Under the pieces are notes generated by a model. That model was not told the DNA's origin, searched no databases, and was given only the letters and a program-made list of their open reading frames with translations. Both the position numbers and the translations under genes were made by a program. 64,000 bases of DNA from Lentilitoribacter sp039986595 (GTDB lineage: Bacteria; Pseudomonadota; Alphaproteobacteria; Rhizobiales; Rhizobiaceae): NCBI GenBank assembly GCA_039986595.1, contig JBDWQJ010000004.1, positions 310,001 through 374,000 on the forward strand, read 5' to 3'. Positions 53,651 through 62,224 of this stretch are shown in pieces (within the stretch, counting starts at the first letter, position 1; each line of letters opens with the position of its first letter).

Positions 53651-54457
53651 ATGAGCATGGTTATGAAGGGTAAGCGCGGCATCGTTATGGGTGTTGCAAA
53701 TGATCACTCGCTAGCATGGGGCATTGCCAAAGCACTTGGTGATGCAGGTGCTGAAGTTGCCTTTACCTATCAAGGCGAAGCCTTTGGCAAACGTGTTAAG
53801 CCTTTAGCGGAATCAATTGGGTCTGATCTTTTAATCCCATGTGATGTGGAAGATCTTGAAACTGTTGATGCGGTGTTTAAGACCGTTGAAGAAAAATGGG
53901 GCGGTCTTGATTTCATCGTGCACGCCATTGGTTTTTCCGACCGTAGTGAGCTTAAAGGTCTTTACGCGGATACAACGCGTGATAATTTCACTAAAACCAT
54001 GGTCATCTCTTGCTTTTCATTTACTGAAGTTGCCAAGCGTGCAGCAAATCTGATGAAAGATGGCGGCTCTATGTTGACGCTGACTTATGCAGGCTCAACA
54101 CGTGTGATGCCAAACTACAACGTGATGGGTGTTGCAAAAGCGGCATTGGAAGCCAGTGTACGCTATCTTGCTGCTGATTATGGTCCGCAAGGCATTCGCG
54201 TCAATGCGATATCAGCTGGCCCTGTCAGAACCCTTGCCGGTGCAGGGATTGGCGATGCACGTGCGATGTATTCTTGGCAGCAGAAGAACTCACCGCTGCG
54301 TCGCTCGATCCAGATTGAGCATGTGGGCCAGTCAGCGCTTTATTTGTTGTCTGACATGTCTTACGGCGTGACCGGCGAAGTACATATGGTGGATTCAGGT
54401 TATCACGTGACATCAATGCCAACGCTTGAAACGCTCAGTGAATTGGACGAGAAGTAG
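53651..54457 (+). CDS. fabI: Enoyl-ACP reductase (NADH)
   Basis: Reduces enoyl-ACP in the last step of the fatty-acid cycle. The 268-residue short-chain dehydrogenase has the IVMGVANDHSLAWGIAKALG loop (typical of FabI), AIGFSDRSELKG, and the Tyr-X6-Lys pair in NYNVMGVAKAALE. It follows fabB at 9 bp and closes the operon, with a hairpin after the stop. This could be one of two fabI copies in the genome. Confidence 0.94.
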   Translation: MSMVMKGKRGIVMGVANDHSLAWGIAKALGDAGAEVAFTYQGEAFGKRVKPLAESIGSDLLIPCDVEDLETVDAVFKTVEEKWGGLDFIVHAIGFSDRSELKGLYADTTRDNFTKTMVISCFSFTEVAKRAANLMKDGGSMLTLTYAGSTRVMPNYNVMGVAKAALEASVRYLAADYGPQGIRVNAISAGPVRTLAGAGIGDARAMYSWQQKNSPLRRSIQIEHVGQSALYLLSDMSYGVTGEVHMVDSGYHVTSMPTLETLSELDEK

Positions 54458-54465
54458 CTGATTTA

Positions 54466-54488
54466 ACAATGCCACTGAGTGGCATTGT
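54466..54488. terminator. Hairpin between fabI and the PilZ gene
   Basis: ACAATGCCACT and AGTGGCATTGT meet in a near-perfect stem around a tiny loop, 8 bp after fabI. The T run is poor, but convergent genes on both sides support a shared terminator. Confidence 0.55.
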
Positions 54489-54499
54489 AGCTATTTAAT

Positions 54500-54829
54500 T
54501 TACAGCAATTGTTTGCGATGTTCTGCCTGCGCTTCACGCACAGCAGATAAGGTTTGCGCATATGTATTTGTGCTGGTGTGAATTTTAATGCCTAAAGTTT
54601 TTGATTTCTGCCAGGTGACTTTTCCATAAAGAAAACCCATCTCACGTGTGTAAACCGAAACCTCATCACCTGTTTTGACCTGAATGTCTTTGGCCATCGT
54701 CACGCGCATGCCCAACTCAGATATGTCGTTGATATGCGCATATGACCGACCCAGTGGCGCGCTGATCGCTGCTGCCATCTGCAATCTTTCACGGCGTCGT
54801 GCGCGTCTTCTTTTTTCACCGATAAACAT
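54500..54829 (-). CDS. PilZ-domain protein
   Basis: A single-domain c-di-GMP-binding type protein of 109 residues from ATG 54829, with a GAGGA site upstream; the frame is open to TTG 54844. The binding pattern shows as an arginine-rich start (EKRRRARRRERL) and INDISELGMRV, corresponding to RxxxR and D/NxSxxG. What it controls is unknown. It stands alone and converges with fabI. Confidence 0.82.
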   Translation of the reverse strand: MFIGEKRRRARRRERLQMAAAISAPLGRSYAHINDISELGMRVTMAKDIQVKTGDEVSVYTREMGFLYGKVTWQKSKTLGIKIHTSTNTYAQTLSAVREAQAEHRKQLL

Positions 54830-54923
54830 TGTGATTTTCCTCAAGGCTTACTTCGACCACTTGTGTTTTTGAATATACCAAGCGACGGTAAAGATGCAGT
54901 AAAAGAAACCTAGTGCTAATCTA

Positions 54924-55820
54924 TTAATTATGCGCCAGCAACCAATTCAATGTGCTCGTATAAACTGCTTTATATGCAGCTAGGTTTTGTTCCGCTCCCA
55001 TTCGATGCCCAACATCAAACGATAAAAAATCTGGATTGCTTGGCAATGTGTTGAATTCTCGAGTATTCCCAGAGGGTGAAAAATGGTCTCTTTTTCCCGT
55101 CACAATTAATAGATTACCAGAAAAACCTCTCAAATCATTCACAGCATTGAACCTTGCAAGTGATTTGAAAAAACCTTGCCTGAATGCACGAACTCGGGCA
55201 GTTGAACTTTTCCAACGCACAACTTCATTCGGCTTGGCAGAGATACCCTGATTAAACACCGTTAATCCCATAGAACGCTTGTATGTTTTTAAAGCATCGA
55301 CTTGCGGAGCCCACAAGACAATAGAATGCAACGGATTTGTAAGCATTGTTTCTTTAGCCGTAGCAGCGGCTACTAACGTGCCTTGACTGTAGCCCAGAAC
55401 ATTTATCCGTGTTGAGTCAAAGCGGTTTTGCTTTACGAGCCAATTGATGGCCGCAACTGCTTCATTGACACGTAAGTGCAATGTCATATCCTGAAAGTCT
55501 CCCTCAGACCCACCTTTTCCCGCAGTACTGATCCGAAGGCTAGCAACCCCATTTTGCGCCAAACCCTGGGCAAGATATTCAAACATTGTCAGATTAGAGT
55601 TTTTAATAGGTGGACCATGGCGTTCACCACTCATACCAACTAAAATCAATACGACTGGTGCATTTTTTATCTCCATTGGAGTTGCCAACGTACCACGCAC
55701 CAATTTCCCATTCACTTGAAACGATATTTCACTTTCTGTGATTTGTTCTGCGGCATCCAGCGGAATAATCAGTGCTAATATGGTTGTTGCGATTAATCCG
55801 AATAATTTGAACATCTGCAT
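54924..55820 (-). CDS. Secreted alpha/beta hydrolase
   Basis: A 298-residue hydrolase with an N-terminal signal (about residues 1-24, FKLFGLIATTILALIIPLDA). The fold is evident from VVLILVGMSGERHGPP (oxyanion region), the nucleophile elbow NVLGYSQGTLVAA with Ser, a late Asp (VTGKRDHFSPSG) and His (DVGHRMGAEQN). Substrate unknown, likely an ester or peptide in the periplasm. ATG 55820 shares one base with the stop of the upstream nitroreductase, so the two are translationally coupled. Confidence 0.82.
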   Translation of the reverse strand: MQMFKLFGLIATTILALIIPLDAAEQITESEISFQVNGKLVRGTLATPMEIKNAPVVLILVGMSGERHGPPIKNSNLTMFEYLAQGLAQNGVASLRISTAGKGGSEGDFQDMTLHLRVNEAVAAINWLVKQNRFDSTRINVLGYSQGTLVAAATAKETMLTNPLHSIVLWAPQVDALKTYKRSMGLTVFNQGISAKPNEVVRWKSSTARVRAFRQGFFKSLARFNAVNDLRGFSGNLLIVTGKRDHFSPSGNTREFNTLPSNPDFLSFDVGHRMGAEQNLAAYKAVYTSTLNWLLAHN

Positions 55821-56461
55821 TATCCAATCCAGCGGGACCAATCTTTTACCTCACCGCGTACATCTTTAAATTTGCCATCTTTAATCTCAGACGTGCCAAC
55901 ATCTTGCGGGTAGATAAAAATCGCTCCAAGCAAAATTTCACAAAGTGGGATATCAAAGCGATTGAAAATTTCATCGGTTCTTAAAACACCGCCACTTGAC
56001 CAATAGGTCCGGTATCCAGCATCTGTTGCCATGAGCATAAGATTTTGCACTGCAGCTGATGCCGCTGCAATATGCTCCATATTGCGCTCAGTCCCCTCAA
56101 ACATCATTTGGTCATCTTCACAGGTATCGGGTGTCCAAGTTGCCAGTAAAAGCGCATCACATGCCGCCAGCATGTTTAAGATCTTCCCCGCTTCGGGTGT
56201 TGATTGCTTTAATTCTAATAAGACTTCGCGGCAAGCATTGCCGTCTAACTTATACATGCGCCATGGCACCTGAGAGGTTAGCTTTTCACGATGAATGCGT
56301 TCTGCCTGATAATGAAAAGGTGCATTACCAGCAGCTTTTAGCCATTGGTCAATCTCGCCCCTATCAAGCCCTATTGGTGCTAATGGCTGCTCAATATCGC
56401 CTAAGACTTTGCTTGTTTGACGTTTGCGCATGATCTGCGCGATGTTTTGATTATTAGTCAT
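55820..56461 (-). CDS. Nitroreductase-family FMN protein
   Basis: A 213-residue flavin oxidoreductase. It opens with RKRQTSKVLGD, the typical FMN-binding R-X-S-like segment, and has WRMYKLDG and a late GVLRTDEIFNRFDIPLCEILLGAIFIYP region, as in nitroreductases. The physiological substrate is unknown. It is the first gene of a two-gene unit with the hydrolase. The 288-bp gap upstream separates it from the divergent fasciclin gene. Confidence 0.82.
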   Translation of the reverse strand: MTNNQNIAQIMRKRQTSKVLGDIEQPLAPIGLDRGEIDQWLKAAGNAPFHYQAERIHREKLTSQVPWRMYKLDGNACREVLLELKQSTPEAGKILNMLAACDALLLATWTPDTCEDDQMMFEGTERNMEHIAAASAAVQNLMLMATDAGYRTYWSSGGVLRTDEIFNRFDIPLCEILLGAIFIYPQDVGTSEIKDGKFKDVRGEVKDWSRWIG

Positions 56462-56649
56462 GAAGCGATCTATCCCACATCAGCATGTATTTATCAGTCA
56501 TATTTCAATTGCCACTTTATATTTTCAACTTGAGATAAACAACTCATTGAAAGAAATATAAGTAATCGCAATGGAATAATAATACTATATTTATCAATTA
56601 CTTACGCGCGTATAACTGTCGCAATTTTTCTTTGTGCTCAAATTAATCT

Positions 56650-56675
56650 GAAACTTTTCATCTCTTGAAACCGTT
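56650..56675 (+). promoter_or_regulatory. Possible ECF-sigma promoter of the fasciclin gene
   Basis: GAAAC (56650-56654), 17 bp, CGTT (56672-56675) differs by one base from the GGAAC-N16/17-CGTT pattern of EcfG-type promoters that drive the general stress response in alphaproteobacteria. Confidence 0.35.
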
Positions 56676-56687
56676 ATCCCTAATGTC

Positions 56688-56727
56688 GATGCAAACAGCA
56701 TCACTGAAAAGAGATGCACAAAGCATC
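56688..56727 (+). repeat. Twin hairpins GATGC-N5-GCATC in the fasciclin leader
   Basis: GATGCAAACAGCATC (56688-56702) and GATGCACAAAGCATC (56713-56727) are two copies of one short hairpin, 25 bp apart, before the fasciclin ATG at 56750. They could be a twin operator or an RNA leader. Confidence 0.6.
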
Positions 56728-56749
56728 AAGACAGAAAAGGATAAATTCA

Positions 56750-57301
56750 ATGAACATTCGTTCTAAAATTCTAACATCAATCGCTGCAATCGCAATCACC
56801 ACTGGTTCAGCTTATGCAATGAACCCTGAGGTTGGTGGCGCTCCAATGTTGTCAAACAAAAACATTGTTGAGAACGCAGTGAACTCAAAAGACCACACAA
56901 CTTTGGTTGCCGCCGTTAAAGCTGCAGGCCTTGTAGATACCTTGATGTCCGATGGTCCATTTACAGTGTTTGCACCCGTTAATGAAGGTTTTGCCGAACT
57001 ACCCGAAGGCACAGTTGCAACGTTATTGAAGCCTGAAAACAAAGATGCTTTGACAAAGGTTCTTACATCCCACGTTGTTGCGGGTAAGATCTCAGCTTCT
57101 GATCTTGTTGCAAAGATTAAATCAAACGGCGGCGCTTATAACTTTAACGCAGTAAGTGGTGACGCCTTAACAGCAAAGCTCGATGGCAGCAGCGTTTATA
57201 TTTTTGATGAGAGCGGCGGTGCTTCAAAAGTCACTATTGCGGACGTAATCCAGTCAAACGGTGTGATCCACGTGATCGATGATGTTCTGCTTCCAAAGTA
57301 A
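56750..57301 (+). CDS. Secreted fasciclin (FAS1) domain protein
   Basis: From ATG 56750, with an AAGGA site, it has 183 residues. Residues 1-20 are a signal peptide (LTSIAAIAITTGSAYA). One FAS1 domain follows, with NKNIVENAVNSKDHTTLVAAVKAAGL, the SDGPFTVFAPVNEGFAELP motif and the closing GVIHVIDDVLLP. Such proteins mediate adhesion and are often stress-induced in alphaproteobacteria. The partner is not known. It has a structured leader and its own terminator. Confidence 0.92.
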   Translation: MNIRSKILTSIAAIAITTGSAYAMNPEVGGAPMLSNKNIVENAVNSKDHTTLVAAVKAAGLVDTLMSDGPFTVFAPVNEGFAELPEGTVATLLKPENKDALTKVLTSHVVAGKISASDLVAKIKSNGGAYNFNAVSGDALTAKLDGSSVYIFDESGGASKVTIADVIQSNGVIHVIDDVLLPK

Positions 57302-57368
57302 GACAAACTTTGAAACTTAAATCTCCAAGGACGTTTTGCAAATCGCAGTTCGTAAGACGTCTAAGAGG

Positions 57369-57396
57369 CCCATCATCTTAACTGATGATGGGTTTT
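57369..57396 (+). terminator. Intrinsic terminator after the fasciclin gene
   Basis: CCCATCATC, loop TTAACT, GATGATGGG, then TTTT. Confidence 0.85.
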
Positions 57397-57490
57397 CGCG
57401 TTTATAAGCTCATTAAATTTTTAACTTAATCCTTATGCGAAACTAAGTTTTCTTTTGTTATTGAAAGAAGCAATTACACGGACGACGCTG

Positions 57491-57886
57491 ATGGAAATAC
57501 AGGAAATAGGCTATATTCATTATGCTGCAGCACTCACGATTGCTGCAGTATTTGGTTTTGTAGCCCATGTCGTGCGTGGATTTGTAAATCCTTATCCGGA
57601 CAAATTATCAGATAGTGCAGTGCTCAATATTGCTATTTCTGATGATTACTCCCTCTCAGACCATTGGTTTGGTGTGGAGTTCGATGCTTACGGTTATTAT
57701 GAATTATACAGTGTGAAAAATCTGAAACTATCGGTTTATGGCTGTGTGTTTGGCTGTTTTGTTTTGATGGCATTTGACGCAGCCACAGGATCAGTAATTG
57801 CCAGTTTACTAGATACAATGTTTGAAAGCATATCCGCATATTTAGCACATCGATTTGATATTATCGAAACTAAATACTTTAGCTAA
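57491..57886 (+). CDS. Small membrane protein of unknown function
   Basis: From ATG 57491 it has 131 residues; the frame is open to TTG 57455. Two hydrophobic segments are seen (about residues 8-30 and 82-103), with a polar Tyr-rich stretch between them (DHWFGVEFDAYGYYELY). No family is recognised. The ribosome site is weak. It lies between the fasciclin terminator and the pnp terminator and is probably transcribed alone. Confidence 0.5.
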   Translation: MEIQEIGYIHYAAALTIAAVFGFVAHVVRGFVNPYPDKLSDSAVLNIAISDDYSLSDHWFGVEFDAYGYYELYSVKNLKLSVYGCVFGCFVLMAFDAATGSVIASLLDTMFESISAYLAHRFDIIETKYFS

Positions 57887-57916
57887 CGCATTCAAAACAC
57901 ATTTTTCCCATCCAAC

Positions 57917-57946
57917 AAAAAACCCCGCCAAAATGACGGGGTTTTT
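57917..57946. terminator. Intrinsic terminator serving pnp and the small membrane protein gene
   Basis: A-rich run, CCCCG, 9-base loop, CGGGG, then TTTTT. The A run on one side and the T run on the other make it bidirectional, 21 bp beyond the pnp stop. Confidence 0.85.
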
Positions 57947-57967
57947 CAAATTCTAGAACTGAAAAAG

Positions 57968-60103
57968 CTATTCTTTTTCAGCAGGCTTTTCGCGAGGAAT
58001 TTCCTCACCAGTTTCCTGGTTTACAACTTTCATTGAAAGACGGACTTTGCCGCGCTCATCAAAGCCCATAAGCTTAACGAACACTTTTTGACCTTCTTTA
58101 ACAACGTCAGCTGTTTTCGCGACACGCTCTTGAGCCAATTGCGAAATGTGTACAAGACCATCACGTGGACCAAAGAAGTTTACGAATGCGCCAAAGTCAG
58201 CAACTTTAACAACCGTACCTTCATAGATCACGCCAACTTCTGGCTCATCAACAATAGAGTGGATCCACTTTTTAGCAGCTTCAATCTCTTTGCCAGATGA
58301 TGATGCAATACGAATTGTACCATCGTCTTCGATGTTGATTTTAGCACCAGTTTTTTCGCAGATTTCGCGGATGATTTTACCACCAGCACCGATCACATCA
58401 CGAATTTTATCAACAGCGATGTTCATCATTTCAATGCGAGGCGCATATTCACCAAGTTGCTCACGGCTCTCAGTTAGAGCATTTGCCATTTCACCAAGGA
58501 TGTGAAGACGACCGTCTTTTGCTTGGCCAAGTGCAATTTGCATGATCTCTTCAGTAATACCATCAATTTTGATATCCATTTGAAGTGAAGTGATACCAGC
58601 ATCAGTACCCGCAACCTTAAAGTCCATGTCACCAAGGTGATCTTCGTCACCCAAGATGTCAGATAGAACTGCAAAGTCAGCACCTTCTTTGATCAAGCCC
58701 ATTGCGATACCCGCAACTGGCTTTTGCAAAGGAACACCAGCATCCATAAGCGCCAATGATGTACCGCAAACTGTTGCCATTGATGATGAACCATTTGATT
58801 CAGTGATCTCAGACACAACACGAATTGTGTAAGGGAACTGTTCAGCTGATGGCATCATTGGGTTGATCGCACGCCAAGCCAATTTACCGTGACCAATTTC
58901 ACGACGACCCGGGGAACCGATACGGCCAGCTTCACCCACGGAATATGGAGGGAAGTTGTAATGCAGCATAAATGTTGCTTTTGTTGTACCAGTTAGACCA
59001 TCAACAAACTGCTCGTCTTCTGCTGTACCCAATGTTGCAACAACAAGCGCTTGTGTTTCACCGCGTGTAAAGACAGATGAACCGTGTGTACGTGGCAAGA
59101 CGCCAACTTGTGAATCAATTGCGCGAACTGTTGAAAGATCACGGCCATCGATACGTGTTTTTGTCTCAAGAATATCACCGCGAACGACTTTGGCTTGCGC
59201 AGATTTAAACACAGCACCAATTTGCTCAGGTGTGTACTCAGGCTCGATGCCTTCGGCAGGTGCCAAAGCTTCTTTCACTGTTGCTTTTACAGCATCAATT
59301 GCGTTGTAGCGTTCAGCTTTGTCAGAGATTTTATAAGCGGCGCGAAGGCCTTCATCAGCAATACCGATGATTTTTGCTTCAAGCTCAGAGTGATCTTCTG
59401 GAATAAACTCACGTGGCTCTTTCGCAGAAGCTTCTGCTAATTTGATGATCGCATCAATGACAGGCTGGAAGCCTTTTTGACCGAACATAACAGCGCCAAG
59501 CATGATATCTTCATTAAGTTCTTTAGCTTCAGACTCAACCATTAATACAGCGTCTTGAGTACCAGCAACCATTAGATCAAGATCAGTTTCTTCCATCTCA
59601 TCAAGATGTGGGTTTAGAACATATTCGCCATTGATATAGCCAACACGTGCACCGCCGATTGGGCCCATGAATGGAACACCAGAAATTGTTAGTGCAGCAG
59701 AGGCAGCAACCATAGCCAATACATCTGGGTTGTTTTCCATGTCATGCTGAACAACAGTTAGGATGATCTGTGTTTCGTTTTTGTAGCCATCTGGGAACAA
59801 TGGACGAATAGGACGATCGATCAAACGACAAGTCAGTGTTTCGTTTTCGCTTGGACGACCTTCACGTTTGAAGAAGCCACCTGGGATCTTACCAGCAGCA
59901 AAAGTTTTTTCCTGATAGTTTACAGTCAGCGGGAAAAAGTCCTGACCTGGTTTTGCACTTTTTGCAGAAACAACAGTCGCAAGTACAACTGTTTCACCGT
60001 AAGTTGCCATAACAGCACCATCGGCCTGACGTGCAACTTTACCTGTTTCCAAAATGAGAGGGCGACCGCCCCACTCAATCTCCACTTTGTGGGAATTGAA
60101 CAT
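57968..60103 (-). CDS. pnp: Polyribonucleotide nucleotidyltransferase (PNPase)
   Basis: The phosphorolytic 3'-5' exoribonuclease of the degradosome. Its 711 residues hold two RNase PH domains (the second with GTAEDEQFVDGLTG and DILGDEDHLGDMDFKVAGT), then a KH domain (IRDVIGAGGKIIREICEKTG near 555) and an S1 domain (GVIYEGTVVKVADFGAFVNF near 625). All parts are intact. The pnp leader upstream is structured (next entry). The order infB-rbfA-truB-rpsO-pnp is conserved. Confidence 0.96.
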   Translation of the reverse strand: MFNSHKVEIEWGGRPLILETGKVARQADGAVMATYGETVVLATVVSAKSAKPGQDFFPLTVNYQEKTFAAGKIPGGFFKREGRPSENETLTCRLIDRPIRPLFPDGYKNETQIILTVVQHDMENNPDVLAMVAASAALTISGVPFMGPIGGARVGYINGEYVLNPHLDEMEETDLDLMVAGTQDAVLMVESEAKELNEDIMLGAVMFGQKGFQPVIDAIIKLAEASAKEPREFIPEDHSELEAKIIGIADEGLRAAYKISDKAERYNAIDAVKATVKEALAPAEGIEPEYTPEQIGAVFKSAQAKVVRGDILETKTRIDGRDLSTVRAIDSQVGVLPRTHGSSVFTRGETQALVVATLGTAEDEQFVDGLTGTTKATFMLHYNFPPYSVGEAGRIGSPGRREIGHGKLAWRAINPMMPSAEQFPYTIRVVSEITESNGSSSMATVCGTSLALMDAGVPLQKPVAGIAMGLIKEGADFAVLSDILGDEDHLGDMDFKVAGTDAGITSLQMDIKIDGITEEIMQIALGQAKDGRLHILGEMANALTESREQLGEYAPRIEMMNIAVDKIRDVIGAGGKIIREICEKTGAKINIEDDGTIRIASSSGKEIEAAKKWIHSIVDEPEVGVIYEGTVVKVADFGAFVNFFGPRDGLVHISQLAQERVAKTADVVKEGQKVFVKLMGFDERGKVRLSMKVVNQETGEEIPREKPAEKE

Positions 60104-60177
60104 ATTTAGTCCTTCATATCAGAATGCCCCTGCCATAATCTCGACAGTCTTGGTCATTCTTTGTCATTGGTGTTGCT

Positions 60178-60301
60178 CACGGGCAAGACAACAAGAGGCT
60201 TTCATTTTAGCTTTGTCAAAAGCTCTTGCGCTAAAAGCAGCTTGTAATCCTGCCCCGTGGGCTATCCACCGGTTCAATGCAATTTTCGGCCCATCCGAAA
60301 A
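60178..60301 (-). promoter_or_regulatory. Structured pnp leader
   Basis: Outer arms CACGGGCA (60178-60185) and TGCCCCGTG (60251-60259, one bulged C) enclose inner arms CAAGAGGCTTT (60192-60202, one bulge) and AAAGCTCTTG (60219-60228). A separate 7-bp hairpin, TTTTCGG-CCCAT-CCGAAAA, lies at 60283-60301. A long leader stem is how E. coli pnp is controlled by RNase III and PNPase; similarity here is by position only. Confidence 0.45.
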
Positions 60302-60342
60302 CTGATATTTCTACGTTATAAAAACGTATCTTAGATAATGAA

Positions 60343-60368
60343 TTGGCGCCCCATAATTGGAGCGCCAA
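60343..60368 (-). terminator. Hairpin after rpsO
   Basis: TTGGCGC and GCGCCAA with three further pairs form a ten-pair stem, 10 bp past the rpsO stop on the minus strand. There is no good T run, so readthrough into pnp is likely. Confidence 0.55.
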
Positions 60369-60378
60369 ATCTTATAAC

Positions 60379-60648
60379 TTAGCGACGTAGGCCAAGTTCT
60401 TTAATCAAAGCTTGGTAACGAGCGTCGTCTTTCTTCTTAAGATAATCAAGAAGCGAACGGCGTGTTGAAACCAAAGTCAAAAGACCACGACGTGAGTGGT
60501 TGTCTTTTTTATGCTCTTTGAAGTGTTCAGTAAGGTTCAAAATGCGTTCTGTTAGAACAGCAACTTGTACTTCAGGTGAACCTGTATCGCCTTCTTTGGT
60601 AGCAAATTTGGCGATAAGTTCTGCCTTACGTTCAGCAGTAATCGACAT
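60379..60648 (-). CDS. rpsO: 30S ribosomal protein S15
   Basis: A primary 16S rRNA-binding protein that also bridges to the large subunit. The 89-residue sequence has the LTERILNLTEHFKEHKKDNHSRRGLL motif and ends ALIKELGLRR, both typical. An AAAGGGA site precedes the ATG. The order rpsO-pnp is general. The 195-bp gap upstream holds two hairpins that separate it from truB. Confidence 0.97.
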   Translation of the reverse strand: MSITAERKAELIAKFATKEGDTGSPEVQVAVLTERILNLTEHFKEHKKDNHSRRGLLTLVSTRRSLLDYLKKKDDARYQALIKELGLRR

Positions 60649-60724
60649 CGTATATCCCTTTCAATAATTTTGAGAGTTAAAGGTCGCCCTGCGCCAAGAT
60701 GTCGTCCAGCGCGGGCCATATAAA

Positions 60725-60751
60725 ATAACGGGCCAAAACATGACCCGTTAT
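60725..60751 (-). terminator. Second hairpin between truB and rpsO
   Basis: ATAACGGG and CCCGTTAT flank an 11-base loop with two more pairs inside. On the minus strand it is followed by TTTTAT. It lies 77 bp ahead of rpsO and may be a terminator for the infB operon or part of the rpsO leader. Confidence 0.5.
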
Positions 60752-60775
60752 GAAGTTCGTATAAATGAATTTTTT

Positions 60776-60805
60776 AAAAAAAGCTAGTGTTATTCGCAAG
60801 CTAGC
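60776..60805 (-). terminator. Intrinsic terminator after truB
   Basis: On the minus strand GCTAG (60805-60801), 13-base loop, CTAGC (60787-60783), then seven T. It lies about 40 bp after the truB stop. Confidence 0.65.
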
Positions 60806-60843
60806 ATTTAGTTGACTTAAGCTGGATAAACCAACATGCGCCG

Positions 60844-61779
60844 TTAGACGACAAAGACCCGTTTTGGCTTAAATTCACCGAAATTAATTTCACCAATTGC
60901 CAGTAATTTACCTTTGTCGGTGGCAAAAACTTCATGCTCATTAATCGGAGCATTTGCACCCGTGATCATCACAGGATTACCATTACGAATGCGCATTGCT
61001 TGGTCAGAAGACACAGCAATATGCGGCAAATCAGACAAAGCTTCTTTGGTATCGATGAGATACTTATCTAATTTCTCAAGGCGTTCATCATCATCCTCAA
61101 TTTCTTCTAGCGCAATAAGTTCTGAGAGCGGAACAAGTTCGCTTTGTTCAAACGGCAACACGCTTGAACGCCTCAACTCAGAGACATACCCAAAACACCC
61201 TAGCTTTCGGCCAAAATCGCGCGCAAGCGAACGCACATAAGTACCCTTGCCGCATTCAACTTCAAAACGGGTTACGTTCTTATCTTCGCTATCGATGATA
61301 TCCAATCGGAATATTTCAACCTCACGCGCAGGGATATCCATTTTATCGCCAGAACGGGCGACATCATAAGCGCGCTCACCATTAATCTTGATGGCTGAAA
61401 ATTGCGGCGGAACCTGGCTGATCTCCCCGATAAATTCAGGCAAAATCGCTTCAATCGCTTTAATATCTGGACGTTCTTCAGATTGTTCAATGACCGCACC
61501 TTCTAGATCATCGGTGGTATGTTCTTCTCCCCAAGTTACGGCGAACTGGTAGATTTTGCGTCCGTCCATAATATATGGAACCGTCTTGGTCGCTTCACCA
61601 AGCGCAATGGGTAGCATGCCTGAAGCAAGAGGATCTAATGTGCCAGCATGGCCAGCTTTTTGGGCTTTAAAAAGCCACCGAATTTTGGAAACAGCTTCGG
61701 TTGATCCGAAATCATATGGTTTGTCTAAGACGAGCCACCCAGAAATGGGACGGCCTTTTTTCTTCCGCTGACGTGCCAT
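60844..61779 (-). CDS. truB: tRNA pseudouridine-55 synthase
   Basis: Makes the pseudouridine of the T-psi-C loop in all tRNAs. The 311-residue protein has the catalytic Asp in HAGTLDPLASGMLPIALGEATK, the YQFAVTWGEEHTTDDLEG segment and a C-terminal PUA-like part. It starts 3 bp after rbfA ends, so the two are cotranslated. Assignment is secure. Confidence 0.95.
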   Translation of the reverse strand: MARQRKKKGRPISGWLVLDKPYDFGSTEAVSKIRWLFKAQKAGHAGTLDPLASGMLPIALGEATKTVPYIMDGRKIYQFAVTWGEEHTTDDLEGAVIEQSEERPDIKAIEAILPEFIGEISQVPPQFSAIKINGERAYDVARSGDKMDIPAREVEIFRLDIIDSEDKNVTRFEVECGKGTYVRSLARDFGRKLGCFGYVSELRRSSVLPFEQSELVPLSELIALEEIEDDDERLEKLDKYLIDTKEALSDLPHIAVSSDQAMRIRNGNPVMITGANAPINEHEVFATDKGKLLAIGEINFGEFKPKRVFVV

Positions 61780-61782
61780 GAA

Positions 61783-62193
61783 TTAATGCTCACCATCTTC
61801 GTCATCAATTTCTAGATCACGCACCACTTCCGGTCGATTTAACAGAGCATCAATCTTGTTGAAGTTTTCATAGCTTGTATCATCGCGAAAGCGAATTTCA
61901 GGCATATATTTCATATGACGAAGTTCAGGACCAAGTCTTTTGCGGACAAATTTGGCACTCCGGTTCAATCCGGCAATTGTAGCTGTCTGATCTGTCTGAG
62001 CTAATGCTTTAACATAAGCGTTAGCGATCTTGAGATCTGGCGACATGCGAACTTCAGATACTGAAATCACTACGCCTTCCACATCCGGATCGCGAATATC
62101 ATCGCGTTGCAGAATTTTTGTGAGCGCAGCGCGAACCATCTCGCCAACTTTTAGCATGCGCTGGGACGGTGCAGAGCTTGTTGCTTTTACCAT
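61783..62193 (-). CDS. rbfA: Ribosome-binding factor A
   Basis: Assembly factor for the small ribosomal subunit, needed for 16S processing. The 136-residue KH-fold protein opens RMLKVGEMVRAALTKILQRDDIRDP and has the VRMSPDLKIANAYVKAL strand typical of RbfA. An acidic C-terminal tail follows. It normally follows infB directly, but here a 127-codon frame lies between them. Same operon as truB. Confidence 0.95.
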   Translation of the reverse strand: MVKATSSAPSQRMLKVGEMVRAALTKILQRDDIRDPDVEGVVISVSEVRMSPDLKIANAYVKALAQTDQTATIAGLNRSAKFVRKRLGPELRHMKYMPEIRFRDDTSYENFNKIDALLNRPEVVRDLEIDDEDGEH

Positions 62194-62224
62194 GATTTAT
62201 TGCCTTTATTGAACCTAGCTCAGG

